From: JTS-RE37 sp041743975
Lineage (GTDB): Bacteria; Bacteroidota; Bacteroidia; Flavobacteriales; Flavobacteriaceae
Length of the DNA stretch: 15,063 nucleotides
Assembly (NCBI GenBank): GCA_041743975.1
Contig: JBGTLT010000081.1
Span: 1 to 15,063, forward strand
Direction: 5' to 3'
A model generated the notes under the pieces. It was not told the origin of the DNA and made no database searches. It saw nothing but the letters and a program-made list of their open reading frames with translations. Positions 1-7,913 of this stretch are shown piece by piece. How positions within the stretch are numbered: position 1 is the stretch's first letter; every line of letters begins with the position of its first letter. Made by a program: the position numbers and the translations under genes.

Positions 1-1
1 C

Positions 2-406
2 CTCTTGATCTTTGGAACAGTCGTAGTAGGTCTCGGAACCTTTTTATACCAAGCAGATGTAATTTCGCCTGTACCATGGATGGTGCTCACAGGTTTCGGA
101 CTCTATATTTGCTATGTTCCTTTCAACGGCATTTTTTTTGATAGAATGATAGCGACCTTTCGGATCAACGGCAATGCCGGCTTTTTAATCTATATTGCCG
201 ATGCCTTTGGGTATCTGGGTAGTATGGCTGTTTTGCTCTACAAGAACTTCGGGCAGGGCACGCTTTCGTGGCTTGACTTTTTTATCTACAGCACTTATAT
301 AGTTGCTGTAACGGGTATGATAGTTTCCGTTGTTTCATTGGTCTATTTCCACAGAAAATATAAGAGGAAGTCACTACTGCCTGACCATCAATTAACCATT
401 GTATAG
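2..406 (+). CDS. DUF5690-family MFS-like membrane protein, C-terminal part (5' end outside the window)
   Basis: An open frame enters from the left edge and gives 134 residues before a TAG stop. The TTG at 5 is an internal Leu codon, not a convincing start. The fragment is very hydrophobic, with about four membrane segments and a basic tail (HRKYKRKS) that would lie in the cytoplasm. The stretch with VPFNGIFFDRMIA, followed by NAGFLIYIADAFGYLGS, matches what I remember of DUF5690, a Bacteroidota family of multi-pass proteins resembling major facilitator transporters. The next gene starts 2 bases after the stop, so this is the upstream member of an aminophosphonate-breakdown operon. Inference: it carries an aminophosphonate across the inner membrane, since no ABC phosphonate transporter is visible. 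The family has no proven substrate that I know of. The family call is fairly sure; the transport role is a guess from context. Confidence 0.75.
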   Translation, partial: LLIFGTVVVGLGTFLYQADVISPVPWMVLTGFGLYICYVPFNGIFFDRMIATFRINGNAGFLIYIADAFGYLGSMAVLLYKNFGQGTLSWLDFFIYSTYIVAVTGMIVSVVSLVYFHRKYKRKSLLPDHQLTIV

Positions 407-408
407 CT

Positions 409-1572
409 ATGGAAACAGAATACGATCTGATTGTAATCGGAGGAGGTGTACTGGGAACTTTTCATGCCTATCATGCCATGCAAAGGGGATTAAAAGTGGC
501 TTTAATCGAAAAGAACAGCACGCCCCAGGGGGCTACAGTTCGCAATTTTGGACAGATAGTGCCTTCCGGAATGAAGGGCAAGTGGCAGGCATATGGCCGT
601 GAAAGTTTACGCATTTATAATGAAATTCAGGCTCAGTTCGATATCTCTGTGAGGAGAGAGGGTAGTATTTATTTTGCGTCAAATGATGCAGAGGTGCAGC
701 TCTTAGAAGAGCTTAACAGCATTAATAGGTCCAATGATTATTCCTCAAATCTATGGACCAGGTCTAAATGTCTGGAACGTTATCCTGGCCTTCGGAAAGA
801 CTATGTGAGAGCCGGTCTTTTTTTTGACCAGGAGATCATGGTCGAGCCAAGGTTCATGATAAACAGACTACAGACCTTTCTTAGAGCCTCTGGCCTTCAT
901 TTATTTTTCAATACTACTGTCATAGAATGTAATGCATTATCCAATGGGGTGGACGTAATATCGGCCAATAACAAATCGCTGTTTGGAGCTAAGGCGATAA
1001 TCTGTAATGGCAGTGATTTTAGGCTGCTGTATCCTCAATTGTTCGAAGAAAGCGATCTGGTCGTCTCCAAATTACAGATGATGCAGACCAGGCCCCAACC
1101 CGCATATATTCTCCCGGGCTCAGTTTTGACCGGACTCTCCATTCGACGGTACGAGGCTTTTATGGAATGTCCTTCCCATGCCGTTGTGAAATCACTGGAA
1201 ACTGAAGATTCATTGGAGAAAAAATGGGGAATTCATATTTTGTTCAAACAGGCTATGGACGGTACTGTAATCATAGGCGATTCCCACGAGTATGCTGATG
1301 CCGCGAACAGTGATGATTTGGGAACGAGCTTAAATATGGAAATCGATAATTTTATCCTTCAGGAAGCAAAAAATATAATCGATCTGCCTACCTATGAAAT
1401 CCAGAGCCGTTGGTATGGATTGTATTCACAATGTAAATACTCCGACATTTACCAGCACACTCTAGATGATAACATACATATCGTTACCGGAATCGGGGGA
1501 AAGGGAATGACAGGAAGCGCTGGCTTCGCAAAAGAAAACATTTCTAAAATTTTCAATATCAAATATGCATAA
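409..1572 (+). CDS. FAD-dependent aminophosphonate oxidoreductase (TIGR03364 type, DAO fold)
   Basis: A 387-residue cytoplasmic flavoenzyme of the D-amino-acid-oxidase/glycine-oxidase fold. Visible features are an N-terminal Rossmann loop IGGGVLG (residues 10-16) with Glu34 at the end of the second strand, then GATVRNFGQIVPSG (41-54), which is typical of the TIGR03364 group, and a C-terminal GGKGMTGS (363-370) that closes the FAD site. Known of the family: TIGR03364 members sit beside TIGR03351 phosphonatase-like hydrolases. Related FAD enzymes (PbfC/PbfD) oxidise N-methyl-2-aminoethylphosphonate, and some oxidise 2-aminoethylphosphonate, to phosphonoacetaldehyde. Here the gene overlaps the PhnX-like gene by 8 bases, which fits this role. 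Inferred: it is an oxidative entry to phosphonoacetaldehyde that could stand in for the missing PhnW transaminase. Which amine it prefers cannot be read from the sequence, so I leave the symbol blank. Confidence 0.88.
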   Translation: METEYDLIVIGGGVLGTFHAYHAMQRGLKVALIEKNSTPQGATVRNFGQIVPSGMKGKWQAYGRESLRIYNEIQAQFDISVRREGSIYFASNDAEVQLLEELNSINRSNDYSSNLWTRSKCLERYPGLRKDYVRAGLFFDQEIMVEPRFMINRLQTFLRASGLHLFFNTTVIECNALSNGVDVISANNKSLFGAKAIICNGSDFRLLYPQLFEESDLVVSKLQMMQTRPQPAYILPGSVLTGLSIRRYEAFMECPSHAVVKSLETEDSLEKKWGIHILFKQAMDGTVIIGDSHEYADAANSDDLGTSLNMEIDNFILQEAKNIIDLPTYEIQSRWYGLYSQCKYSDIYQHTLDDNIHIVTGIGGKGMTGSAGFAKENISKIFNIKYA

Positions 1573-2242
1573 CCTCGAGTTATTTGTCTTCGATATGGCC
1601 GGTACCGTGGTTGATGAAGGTAACGTGGTCTATAAGACCTTACAGAAAGCAATCAACCAAAATGGCTATGACCTTGCACTAAATTTTGTACTGGAACATG
1701 GGGCCGGAAAAGAAAAGCATCAGGCCATTAAAGACATTTTAGCACAAGTTGATCCCGGAGGATCGCAATATTCCGAACCAATCTTTAAGAATTTTAAGGA
1801 GTTGCTCGATATTGCCTACGACACACTCATCGTAAGAACCTTTGACGGTGTTTTGGAACTCTTGTCCCATCTAAGGGAAAAAAGAATTAAGATCGCGTTG
1901 AATACAGGCTATTCTAGGCCTGTAGCAGAGCATTTATTGCGAAAGATGAATTGGAAACAAGGCGTACAGTTTGATGTCCTGGTAACCGCTGATGATGTTA
2001 TCCTGGGGAGGCCACACCCTGATATGATATTCGAGGCAATGAAATTATTGAATGTTTCTGATCCTTCAAAAGTGCTGAAGGCGGGCGATTCCATCATTGA
2101 TATAAAGGAAGGTCTAAATGCGAATTGTGGAGTTACCGTAGGAGTAACCACCGGTGCCCATAACAGGCAGCAGCTTGAATCAGCTAAACCGAGCTATGTA
2201 TTGGATTCCCTATTAGATCTCATCGACCTTCTTGAAGCCTGA
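1565..2242 (+). CDS. Phosphonatase-like HAD hydrolase (PhnX-like, TIGR03351)
   Basis: A 225-residue HAD-superfamily protein. The first motif is DMAGT (Asp10 nucleophile, Ala12), the DxAGT form specific to phosphonatases rather than the usual DxD. Motif 2 is NTGYSR (Thr114), followed by GRPHP with Arg149 where most HAD enzymes have Lys, and the acidic motif GDSIID (Asp175, Asp179). In the cap, GAGKEKH (46-52) aligns by eye with the PhnX stretch that carries the Schiff-base lysine (K-x-x-H spacing: Lys49, His52). PhnX cleaves phosphonoacetaldehyde to acetaldehyde and phosphate in the cytoplasm. TIGR03351 proteins are its closest relatives and are shorter than PhnX (about 265 residues). The ATG overlaps the FAD oxidase stop by 8 bases, so translation is probably coupled. 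Inferred function: the C-P cleavage step for the whole locus. The family is firm; the exact substrate is likely but not proven. Confidence 0.88.
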   Translation: MHNLELFVFDMAGTVVDEGNVVYKTLQKAINQNGYDLALNFVLEHGAGKEKHQAIKDILAQVDPGGSQYSEPIFKNFKELLDIAYDTLIVRTFDGVLELLSHLREKRIKIALNTGYSRPVAEHLLRKMNWKQGVQFDVLVTADDVILGRPHPDMIFEAMKLLNVSDPSKVLKAGDSIIDIKEGLNANCGVTVGVTTGAHNRQQLESAKPSYVLDSLLDLIDLLEA

Positions 2243-2263
2243 AATCCTGGCCTTTTCGGTCCT

Positions 2264-2839
2264 TCATATAAAAAAATACACTACCAGGATCGTAGAAGAA
2301 ACCGAACCACGATTAACAGGTACATGCGGAATACGCCCATCAAAGAAAATGGAATCCCCCTCTTTTAACAATACCTCTTCCTCCGCTATAACATAGCAGC
2401 ACTCGCCGGAGAGAACGTATTTAAACTCGTAGGCATCTGTGCTAACCTTTTGGCGTCTTGAGCCTGGTTTTACTTCAAGCAGAACAGTCTCGAACCCAAT
2501 GGATGATAGTTGTTTCCCAAAAATATAGGTATATTCAAAACCTACAGCATCATCCTCCTTTTCGATAAGGGTATTTTCCTCTTTGCGTGATACGATAAAA
2601 TTGGCGCCGTTTACCTGGGGCATTCCGTTGAAAAATTCGGTTACTTCGATATCCAGGGCATTTATAATCTTTAAAAGCACAGGCAGTGACGGAATAGTCC
2701 TGCCATTCTCTATCCGTGAAATGAGTCCGTTTGTCACCCCCGCCTGTTGCGCGATATCGCTAATAGTGCTTTTGCCTTCCTTTCGGATTTCCTTGATGCG
2801 CTTTCCGATGCCGATGAGATAATCTTCCATCCGTTCCAT
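2264..2839 (-). CDS. XRE-family transcriptional regulator with C-terminal cupin domain
   Basis: A 191-residue protein with a Cro/C1-type helix-turn-helix (about 11-66; the recognition region is around TNGLISRIENGRTIPS, 36-51) joined to a cupin-fold sensor domain (about 105-190; YVLSGE at 141-146 and GDSIFFDGRIPH at 161-172). The usual cupin HxH pair is absent in the stretch before Glu138; only His172 of the second motif is seen. It therefore probably binds a small ligand without a classic metal centre. Start: ATG at 2839, or ATG at 2830 (Met4). Both lie just past a promoter-like TAAGTTTG. It converges on the PhnX-like gene (21 bases apart) and diverges from the SusC operon. Inferred role: local repressor or activator responding to an aminophosphonate or its breakdown product. 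HTH-cupin proteins of this kind often control small catabolic clusters. Confidence 0.88.
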   Translation of the reverse strand: MERMEDYLIGIGKRIKEIRKEGKSTISDIAQQAGVTNGLISRIENGRTIPSLPVLLKIINALDIEVTEFFNGMPQVNGANFIVSRKEENTLIEKEDDAVGFEYTYIFGKQLSSIGFETVLLEVKPGSRRQKVSTDAYEFKYVLSGECCYVIAEEEVLLKEGDSIFFDGRIPHVPVNRGSVSSTILVVYFFI

Positions 2840-2846
2840 TGTGCTG

Positions 2847-2875
2847 CAAACTTACGTAAAAATGAACTTCGCCAA
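2847..2875 (-). promoter_or_regulatory. Candidate promoter of the XRE-cupin regulator (possibly leaderless)
   Basis: On the - strand the sequence TAAGTTTG (2854 to 2847) matches the Bacteroidota -7 consensus TAnnTTTG exactly. TTGG (2875 to 2872) lies 17 bases upstream as a possible weak -33 box. Only seven bases separate the -7 box from the first ATG (2839), so the transcript would start at or next to the start codon. Use of Met4 (2830) would leave a leader of roughly ten bases. Confidence 0.45.
2852..2859. promoter_or_regulatory. Palindrome TTACGTAA overlapping the regulator promoter
   Basis: A perfect 8-base palindrome whose left half lies inside the candidate -7 box of the regulator. A protein bound here would block that promoter, so it is a possible autoregulatory operator for the XRE-cupin protein. 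It is short, and I found no second clear copy upstream of the SusC gene, so the call is weak. Confidence 0.25.
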
Positions 2876-2997
2876 TATCAGTGATTCCCTTTAACCCTGC
2901 AATGAGGGGTATACCCGAATTTATGCCTTTCTTTTTAGAAAGATTCCCGCACAAGAAGCTGATTGTGCCAGTCATAAGTCGATTAAACCGGAACATG

Positions 2998-3021
2998 TTT
3001 ATTTGAATATTTGTAAATAAA
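2998..3021. promoter_or_regulatory. AT-rich inverted repeat TTTATTT-N10-AAATAAA
   Basis: A perfect 7-base inverted repeat (2998-3004 and 3015-3021) lies about 87-110 bases upstream of the SusC promoter candidate. The spacing and dyad symmetry are compatible with a dimeric HTH protein binding site, but the AT-rich background makes chance occurrence likely. Confidence 0.22.
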
Positions 3022-3086
3022 TTTTAGTTAACCTTTTCATAATCCTTATAATAGATTAGGTTGCAATATCTTAATATAAATTGGAA

Positions 3087-3115
3087 TTTAGCTTAACCTG
3101 TCTTCTTCATCTTTG
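3087..3115 (+). promoter_or_regulatory. Candidate promoter of the SusC-to-hydrolase operon
   Basis: CATCTTTG (3108-3115) matches the Bacteroidota -7 element TAnnTTTG at seven of eight places. TTTA (3087-3090), 17 bases upstream, could be the -33 element. Transcription would begin near 3120, leaving a leader of about 33 bases before the ATG at 3154. No better match was found between the regulator and the SusC gene. Confidence 0.38.
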
Positions 3116-3153
3116 TTTCGCTATAATGAACTAAAGTTTACAAATACGAAAAA

Positions 3154-6100
3154 ATGAAGAGAACATTACTAAGTATGGCAGTTGCATTTTTTGCTTTTGC
3201 CATAGGCAATGCCCAGACCTTATTTTCAGGTCGGGTATTGGATGAAAACAACAACCCTTTGCCAGGGGCATCTGTCGTTATGAAAGGAAGTTCCAACGGA
3301 GTGGCATCCGATTTTGACGGGAATTTCCAAATTGAACTTCCGGATGGAAATGAAATTTTAGTGGTATCCTATATAAGTTATGTAACCCAGGAATTCGATA
3401 CAGCTGGAAAAACAAGTGCCAACATCACTTTACAGCCCGATTCGCAGCAGTTGGACGAGGTAGTGGTCACTGCGCTAGGGATTGAACGCGAGAAAAAATC
3501 ACTGGGATATGCATCCCAGGAACTGGAAAACGACGAAGTGGTCCAGGCCCGTGAACCGAACCTTTTAAACGGCATATCGGGCAAGGTGGCTGGTTTGCAG
3601 ATTACGAATAGTCCGACTGGCCTTGGCGGTTCGGCAAGGGTTTCCATTCGTGGCGATGCCTCACTCAATATCGATGGCAACTCGCCACTATTTGTTGTCG
3701 ATGGTACCCCCATAAGTAATGAAATCGTCGGGTCATCTGGTTCCGGCACTCAGGATGTTGATTATGGAAACGGAGCAGCTGAAATAAATCCCCAGGATAT
3801 CGAATCCATCAACGTTTTAAAAGGCCCTGCAGCAGCCGCCCTATATGGAGCCAGAGCCGCGAATGGCGCCATCCTTATCACAACAAAAAAAGGAAAATCA
3901 CAAAGTGGTAGATTGGGGGTTACATTCAATACGGGGGTGACCGTCGAAAATGTTTTAATGTTACCCGATTGGCAAAATGTATATGGACAGGGAAACAATC
4001 AGCAATTTGCGTTTGTCGATGGCAGCGGTTCGGGAATCGCCGATGGGGTAGACGAAAGCTGGGGCCCGAGAATGGACACCGGCCTGTTGATTCCGCAATT
4101 CGACTCGCCAAGAACGGATGGCACGCGGGGGGGCGATATTTTCATTAGCGATGCTCCGATTACCCCCACTCCATGGGTTTCAAATCCAGATAATACCAAG
4201 GACTTTTTTGAGACCGGTATTACCGTTTCAAACAGCATCGCCATATCAAAGTCGGGTGAAATGGGCAATATGCGCTTTTCGTACCAAAACCTGGATCAAA
4301 CAGGTACCTTGCCCAATACCGACCTTGAAAGAAACACCTTCAGTTTAACAGGCAGTCTTAACCTTACCGAGAAGGTAACCGTAAATGCGAATGTCAACTA
4401 TGTAAAATCCGATAGTCGCAACCGACCTGCCTTAAGTTATGGTACCGAAAGTATCATGTATCTCTTTATTTGGTATGGCAGACAGATTAATACCGCCAAC
4501 CTCAGAAATTACTGGCAACCGGGGCTTGAGGGAAGGCAACAGTTCAACTACAATTATAATTATCATGACAATCCCTATTTTACTATGTACGAGAATACCA
4601 ATGCTCAGGATAAGGACCGTGTTTTCGGAAACATAAGCGTTAATTACGACATCAGTAAAAATTGGAAACTATTGCTTAGAAGCGGACGAGATTTTTACAG
4701 GGATTTCAGACCCAGAAAAAGAGCCTTCAGCACACAGCGATTTCCTTTTGGCACCTACCAGGAAGACAATATCTTTTTTGAGGAAGGCAATACGGATTTC
4801 CTTTTAAGTTATGATAAGACCTTCTCTGAAAAATGGAACATCAATATATCGGGAGGTGGCAACCAGTTGCGCCAAAAGCAAGATTTTACAAAGAGTGTTT
4901 CACCACAGCTGATTAACCCCGGAGTCTATTCCTTTAATAATTCGAGACAGGCTGTTCAGGTCAACTCTGACAATTTCGAGAAGCGTATCAACAGTCTTTA
5001 CGGCTTTGCCCGTTTTTCTTACGATGGCATGCTTTTTCTTGACCTTACGGGAAGAAACGATTGGTCGAGTACCCTGCCTGAAGATAATAATTCATATTTC
5101 TACCCATCGGCCACCTTAAGTGCCATCACAAGTGATATTTTCAACATGCCTGAATGGATTACGTTCGCAAAGCTAAGGGCCGCTTATGCCGAAGTGGGAA
5201 ATGATACGGATCCTTACAGACTAAGAAGCTTTTATAGAAATGAAACTCCATTCGATGGTTCTACGCCTATTTTAACCGAGTCGGCTCTGATTCCCAATGC
5301 GGATTTGAAACCGGAAATTACCTCTTCGGTCGAATTCGGACTGGATCTCCGCTTTTTCCAAAGTCGAATTAACTTAGATCTGACCTATTACGATAGTAGT
5401 ACGAGAAACCAGATCATCAATATAGATACCGATATTGCGAGTGGCTATTCAAGTCAGCTGATCAATGCCGGGGAAGTTCGTAATTATGGATTTGAAGCCA
5501 TTGCCAATTTCGTGCCGGTACTGACTGATAACTTTAAATGGAACGCCATGTTTAACTTTTCAAGAAATAGGAGTGAGGTCAAAGACCTCGGAGGGGTCAA
5601 TTTTACCTTGACTGAAAGAAACGGGGCGTTTATCCAGGCTCGTGAAGGGGGTTCAATCAGTGCGATTTATGGCAGGGGCTTTCAACGGGTGGAAGACCCT
5701 AACAGTGAGTTCTTTGGTCAGAAAATAGTAAATGAGCAGGGTGTTCCCATTCGTATCGATGATTTGGTGTATCAAGGGGATTATGCCCCGGATTTTACAT
5801 TGGGAATCCAGAATACATTTAAATATAAAAATATCGACCTGGGATTTTTGATCGATACAAGACAGGGAGGCATTGTGGTGTCCCGTACCAAGACTATAGG
5901 CAGCACTTCCGGCCAGTTGATGGAAACGTTGGAAGGCAGGGAAAATGGCATTGTTGCCGAAGGTGTGATGAATACCGGTACCGCAGATAGTCCTGTTTAC
6001 GTTCCCAATTCCATCAACGTTGACGCACGAACCTACAATAACCGTTATTACGAGCGTGACAATGTGGAAGCAGCGAAATATGATGCCTCGTATACCAAGC

Positions 6101-6330
6101 TAAGAGAAGTTACCCTGGGATATAGCCTGCCAAAAAAGATCGTGGATAAATTGCCTATTGCGAACGTCCGTTTTTCCCTGACCGGCAGAAACTTATTGTT
6201 ATGGACGGACAATCCGCATTTTGATCCTGAAGTAGTCGGGGTGGCCGGTGGAACCCTTCAACCAGGCATTGAGAATATGTCTTATCCGAGTACACGACTA
6301 TTCACCTTTAATATACAAGTCGATTTTTAA
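3154..6330 (+). CDS. SusC/RagA-family TonB-dependent outer-membrane transporter
   Basis: A 1058-residue protein with a Sec signal peptide (MKRTLLSMAVAFFAFAIGNAQ, cleavage near residue 20). A carboxypeptidase-regulatory-like beta domain follows (about 23-95, starting FSGRVLDENNNPLPGASV), then a TonB-box-like DEVVVTALG (101-109) and the plug domain, with SIRGDASLN and the family hallmark LYGARAANGAILITTKKG (230-247). The rest is the beta-barrel, ending in the aromatic residue (F) expected for outer-membrane insertion (NIQVDF). Length and order match full SusC proteins. SusC proteins import large or complexed nutrients with energy from TonB. The SusD-like partner follows directly (start-stop overlap TAATG, or a start 30 bases later). 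The hydrolases and PbfA downstream suggest the cargo is a phosphonate-bearing molecule such as a lipid head-group or glycan fragment. That cargo is inferred from neighbours, not from the transporter itself. Confidence 0.95.
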   Translation: MKRTLLSMAVAFFAFAIGNAQTLFSGRVLDENNNPLPGASVVMKGSSNGVASDFDGNFQIELPDGNEILVVSYISYVTQEFDTAGKTSANITLQPDSQQLDEVVVTALGIEREKKSLGYASQELENDEVVQAREPNLLNGISGKVAGLQITNSPTGLGGSARVSIRGDASLNIDGNSPLFVVDGTPISNEIVGSSGSGTQDVDYGNGAAEINPQDIESINVLKGPAAAALYGARAANGAILITTKKGKSQSGRLGVTFNTGVTVENVLMLPDWQNVYGQGNNQQFAFVDGSGSGIADGVDESWGPRMDTGLLIPQFDSPRTDGTRGGDIFISDAPITPTPWVSNPDNTKDFFETGITVSNSIAISKSGEMGNMRFSYQNLDQTGTLPNTDLERNTFSLTGSLNLTEKVTVNANVNYVKSDSRNRPALSYGTESIMYLFIWYGRQINTANLRNYWQPGLEGRQQFNYNYNYHDNPYFTMYENTNAQDKDRVFGNISVNYDISKNWKLLLRSGRDFYRDFRPRKRAFSTQRFPFGTYQEDNIFFEEGNTDFLLSYDKTFSEKWNINISGGGNQLRQKQDFTKSVSPQLINPGVYSFNNSRQAVQVNSDNFEKRINSLYGFARFSYDGMLFLDLTGRNDWSSTLPEDNNSYFYPSATLSAITSDIFNMPEWITFAKLRAAYAEVGNDTDPYRLRSFYRNETPFDGSTPILTESALIPNADLKPEITSSVEFGLDLRFFQSRINLDLTYYDSSTRNQIINIDTDIASGYSSQLINAGEVRNYGFEAIANFVPVLTDNFKWNAMFNFSRNRSEVKDLGGVNFTLTERNGAFIQAREGGSISAIYGRGFQRVEDPNSEFFGQKIVNEQGVPIRIDDLVYQGDYAPDFTLGIQNTFKYKNIDLGFLIDTRQGGIVVSRTKTIGSTSGQLMETLEGRENGIVAEGVMNTGTADSPVYVPNSINVDARTYNNRYYERDNVEAAKYDASYTKLREVTLGYSLPKKIVDKLPIANVRFSLTGRNLLLWTDNPHFDPEVVGVAGGTLQPGIENMSYPSTRLFTFNIQVDF

Positions 6331-6359
6331 TGGATGTGCACATCACAAAATATAGAATC

Positions 6360-7913
6360 ATGAAAAATACAATAGGCATACTTTTATTTTCGGTTTTGAT
6401 TTCCGGCTGTACGGAGGAATTTGATACCATTAATGTGAACCCCAATTTCCCATCTTCAGCCCAACCGGAGCTCTTACTACCGGGCATACAACGTGAAATG
6501 GCCTATAATTGGGGCAACGAAGGGTGGGAAGAAGGCTTCACTGTAGTCCAATATGGTGCCCGTTTGCAATTTACAAGTGGCGATATTTATAACTGGTCAC
6601 CGGCAGGTACGCCTTACGATAATGCCTACGCTTCCCTTCGTGACGTGGAAAATATCATCAGGGACACAAAAGAGAACATGGATGCCCAAAATTACTATGG
6701 GGTCGCCCTGATTATGAAATCCTGGATTTTTTCCTATGTGACCGATGCCTATGGGGATGTACCCTATTCAGAAGCTACACAGGGAATATCGGAAGGAAAC
6801 GTGCGCCCTGTATTTGATGCCCAGCAGGTCATTTATGAAGGTATATTGTTAGATTTAGAGAATGCGAATACCATTTTGACCGGCGAGCCGAATATTTCAG
6901 GGGATATATTTTTTGGTGGAGATATTCTAAAGTGGCGTAAGTTTGCGAATTCCCTTCGGCTTCGTTTGTTGATGCGGATCAGCGATGTTGACAATTCCAA
7001 AGCAGTGACGGGAATGACACAGATTGTGAACGACCCGTCCAACTTTCCTGTTTTCGAAAGTAATGAAGACATGGCCGTGGTGCAGTGGAATTCCGATAAC
7101 CCGCAATCCAAATACGATACGAGGTCCGGTAGTTTTGACGAAGTACGATTGAGCCTGACTTTGGAGAGCAGGCTGAAAGCCCTCAACGATACCCGGCTCG
7201 TGGTATTCGCTCAGCCGACTTCAGCTTCAGGTAAAGGAATCTATTCGGATGACTTCGATGATTACGTAGGAATGCCCAACGGATTGGATGATGAGGCTGC
7301 TTTGGGTTATAGCCCCTCAGGAAATCCGGATGAATCCGGCTCCAATTTTATTTCAAGACTGGGGATTCTATTGGCCTGCAGGGCCTGTAATCCCGAGGAA
7401 GCCTCTGCAACAGCATCTCAAACGATTATCATGAGCTACTCGGAACTCCAATTTATATTGGCGGAAGCACGCGAAAAGGGATGGATTTCAGTGGGCGAAG
7501 CTGCCGAATTTTATGAAAACGGAATTCGCGCATCCTTTGAATATTATACAGACCGCGTTGCCGCAGGTGGATGGACGGAAATTACCTCCGCCATGCAGGC
7601 GACCGACCTTGATGTGTACCTCTCACAAAGTGAGGTTGCATTAACAACCGCCTCGGATGAAAATTTGAGCAAAATAGCATTGCAGAAATGGATTTCGCTG
7701 TTCTACACCGGTTTCGAAGGCTGGTCCGATTGGCGGCGTACCGGAATGCCAGAGGTGGTGCCTGGTCCCGACGCGGTAAACGGTGGTCGGGTACCAGTAC
7801 GTTTTCAGTATCCCAATTCCGTAAAAGCCACCAATGAAGACAACTATAACGCAGCGGTTCAGCGAATGGGGGTCGACGACCTCAACACAAAACTTTGGTG
7901 GGATGTGGATTAA
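6360..7913 (+). CDS. SusD/RagB-family nutrient-binding outer-membrane lipoprotein
   Basis: A 517-residue surface lipoprotein that would form the lid of the preceding SusC transporter. The signal sequence MKNTIGILLFSVLISGC has a lipobox with Cys17 as the lipidated residue. TEEFD directly after it resembles the acidic signal that sends Bacteroidota lipoproteins to the cell surface. The body has SusD_2-type features, including a helical N-terminal part with NVNPNFPSSAQPE, MSYSELQFILAEA in the middle, and QKWISLFYTGFEGWSDWRRTG near the C-terminus. I chose the ATG at 6360 because it gives a clean lipoprotein signal. An upstream ATG at 6330, which overlaps the SusC stop as TAATG, would add ten residues ahead of it. 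The end overlaps the next gene by 11 bases. The ligand cannot be deduced. Confidence 0.92.
   Translation: MKNTIGILLFSVLISGCTEEFDTINVNPNFPSSAQPELLLPGIQREMAYNWGNEGWEEGFTVVQYGARLQFTSGDIYNWSPAGTPYDNAYASLRDVENIIRDTKENMDAQNYYGVALIMKSWIFSYVTDAYGDVPYSEATQGISEGNVRPVFDAQQVIYEGILLDLENANTILTGEPNISGDIFFGGDILKWRKFANSLRLRLLMRISDVDNSKAVTGMTQIVNDPSNFPVFESNEDMAVVQWNSDNPQSKYDTRSGSFDEVRLSLTLESRLKALNDTRLVVFAQPTSASGKGIYSDDFDDYVGMPNGLDDEAALGYSPSGNPDESGSNFISRLGILLACRACNPEEASATASQTIIMSYSELQFILAEAREKGWISVGEAAEFYENGIRASFEYYTDRVAAGGWTEITSAMQATDLDVYLSQSEVALTTASDENLSKIALQKWISLFYTGFEGWSDWRRTGMPEVVPGPDAVNGGRVPVRFQYPNSVKATNEDNYNAAVQRMGVDDLNTKLWWDVD

Larger units (their letters stand above)
2840..3153. other. Divergent control region between regulator and SusC operon
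   Basis: These 314 bases hold no credible gene. The half next to the regulator is of mixed composition. The half next to the SusC gene (about 2995-3153) is strongly AT-rich, as promoter regions in this phylum often are. It contains the regulator promoter candidate, an AT-rich inverted repeat, the SusC promoter candidate and an A-rich stretch just before the SusC ATG in place of a Shine-Dalgarno site. I see no riboswitch-like fold. Confidence 0.6.

Noticed and set aside
2229..2263. Bidirectional terminator between the PhnX-like gene and the regulator
   Set aside because: Only a 4-base stem (CTTC/GAAG) with a two-base loop can be drawn, and it lies in the coding end of the PhnX-like gene.
7834..7902. 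Longer N-terminus of the first secreted hydrolase from TTG 7834
   Set aside because: It would overlap the SusD-like gene by 80 bases and place 23 polar residues before the signal peptide; the ATG at 7903 gives a normal signal peptide.
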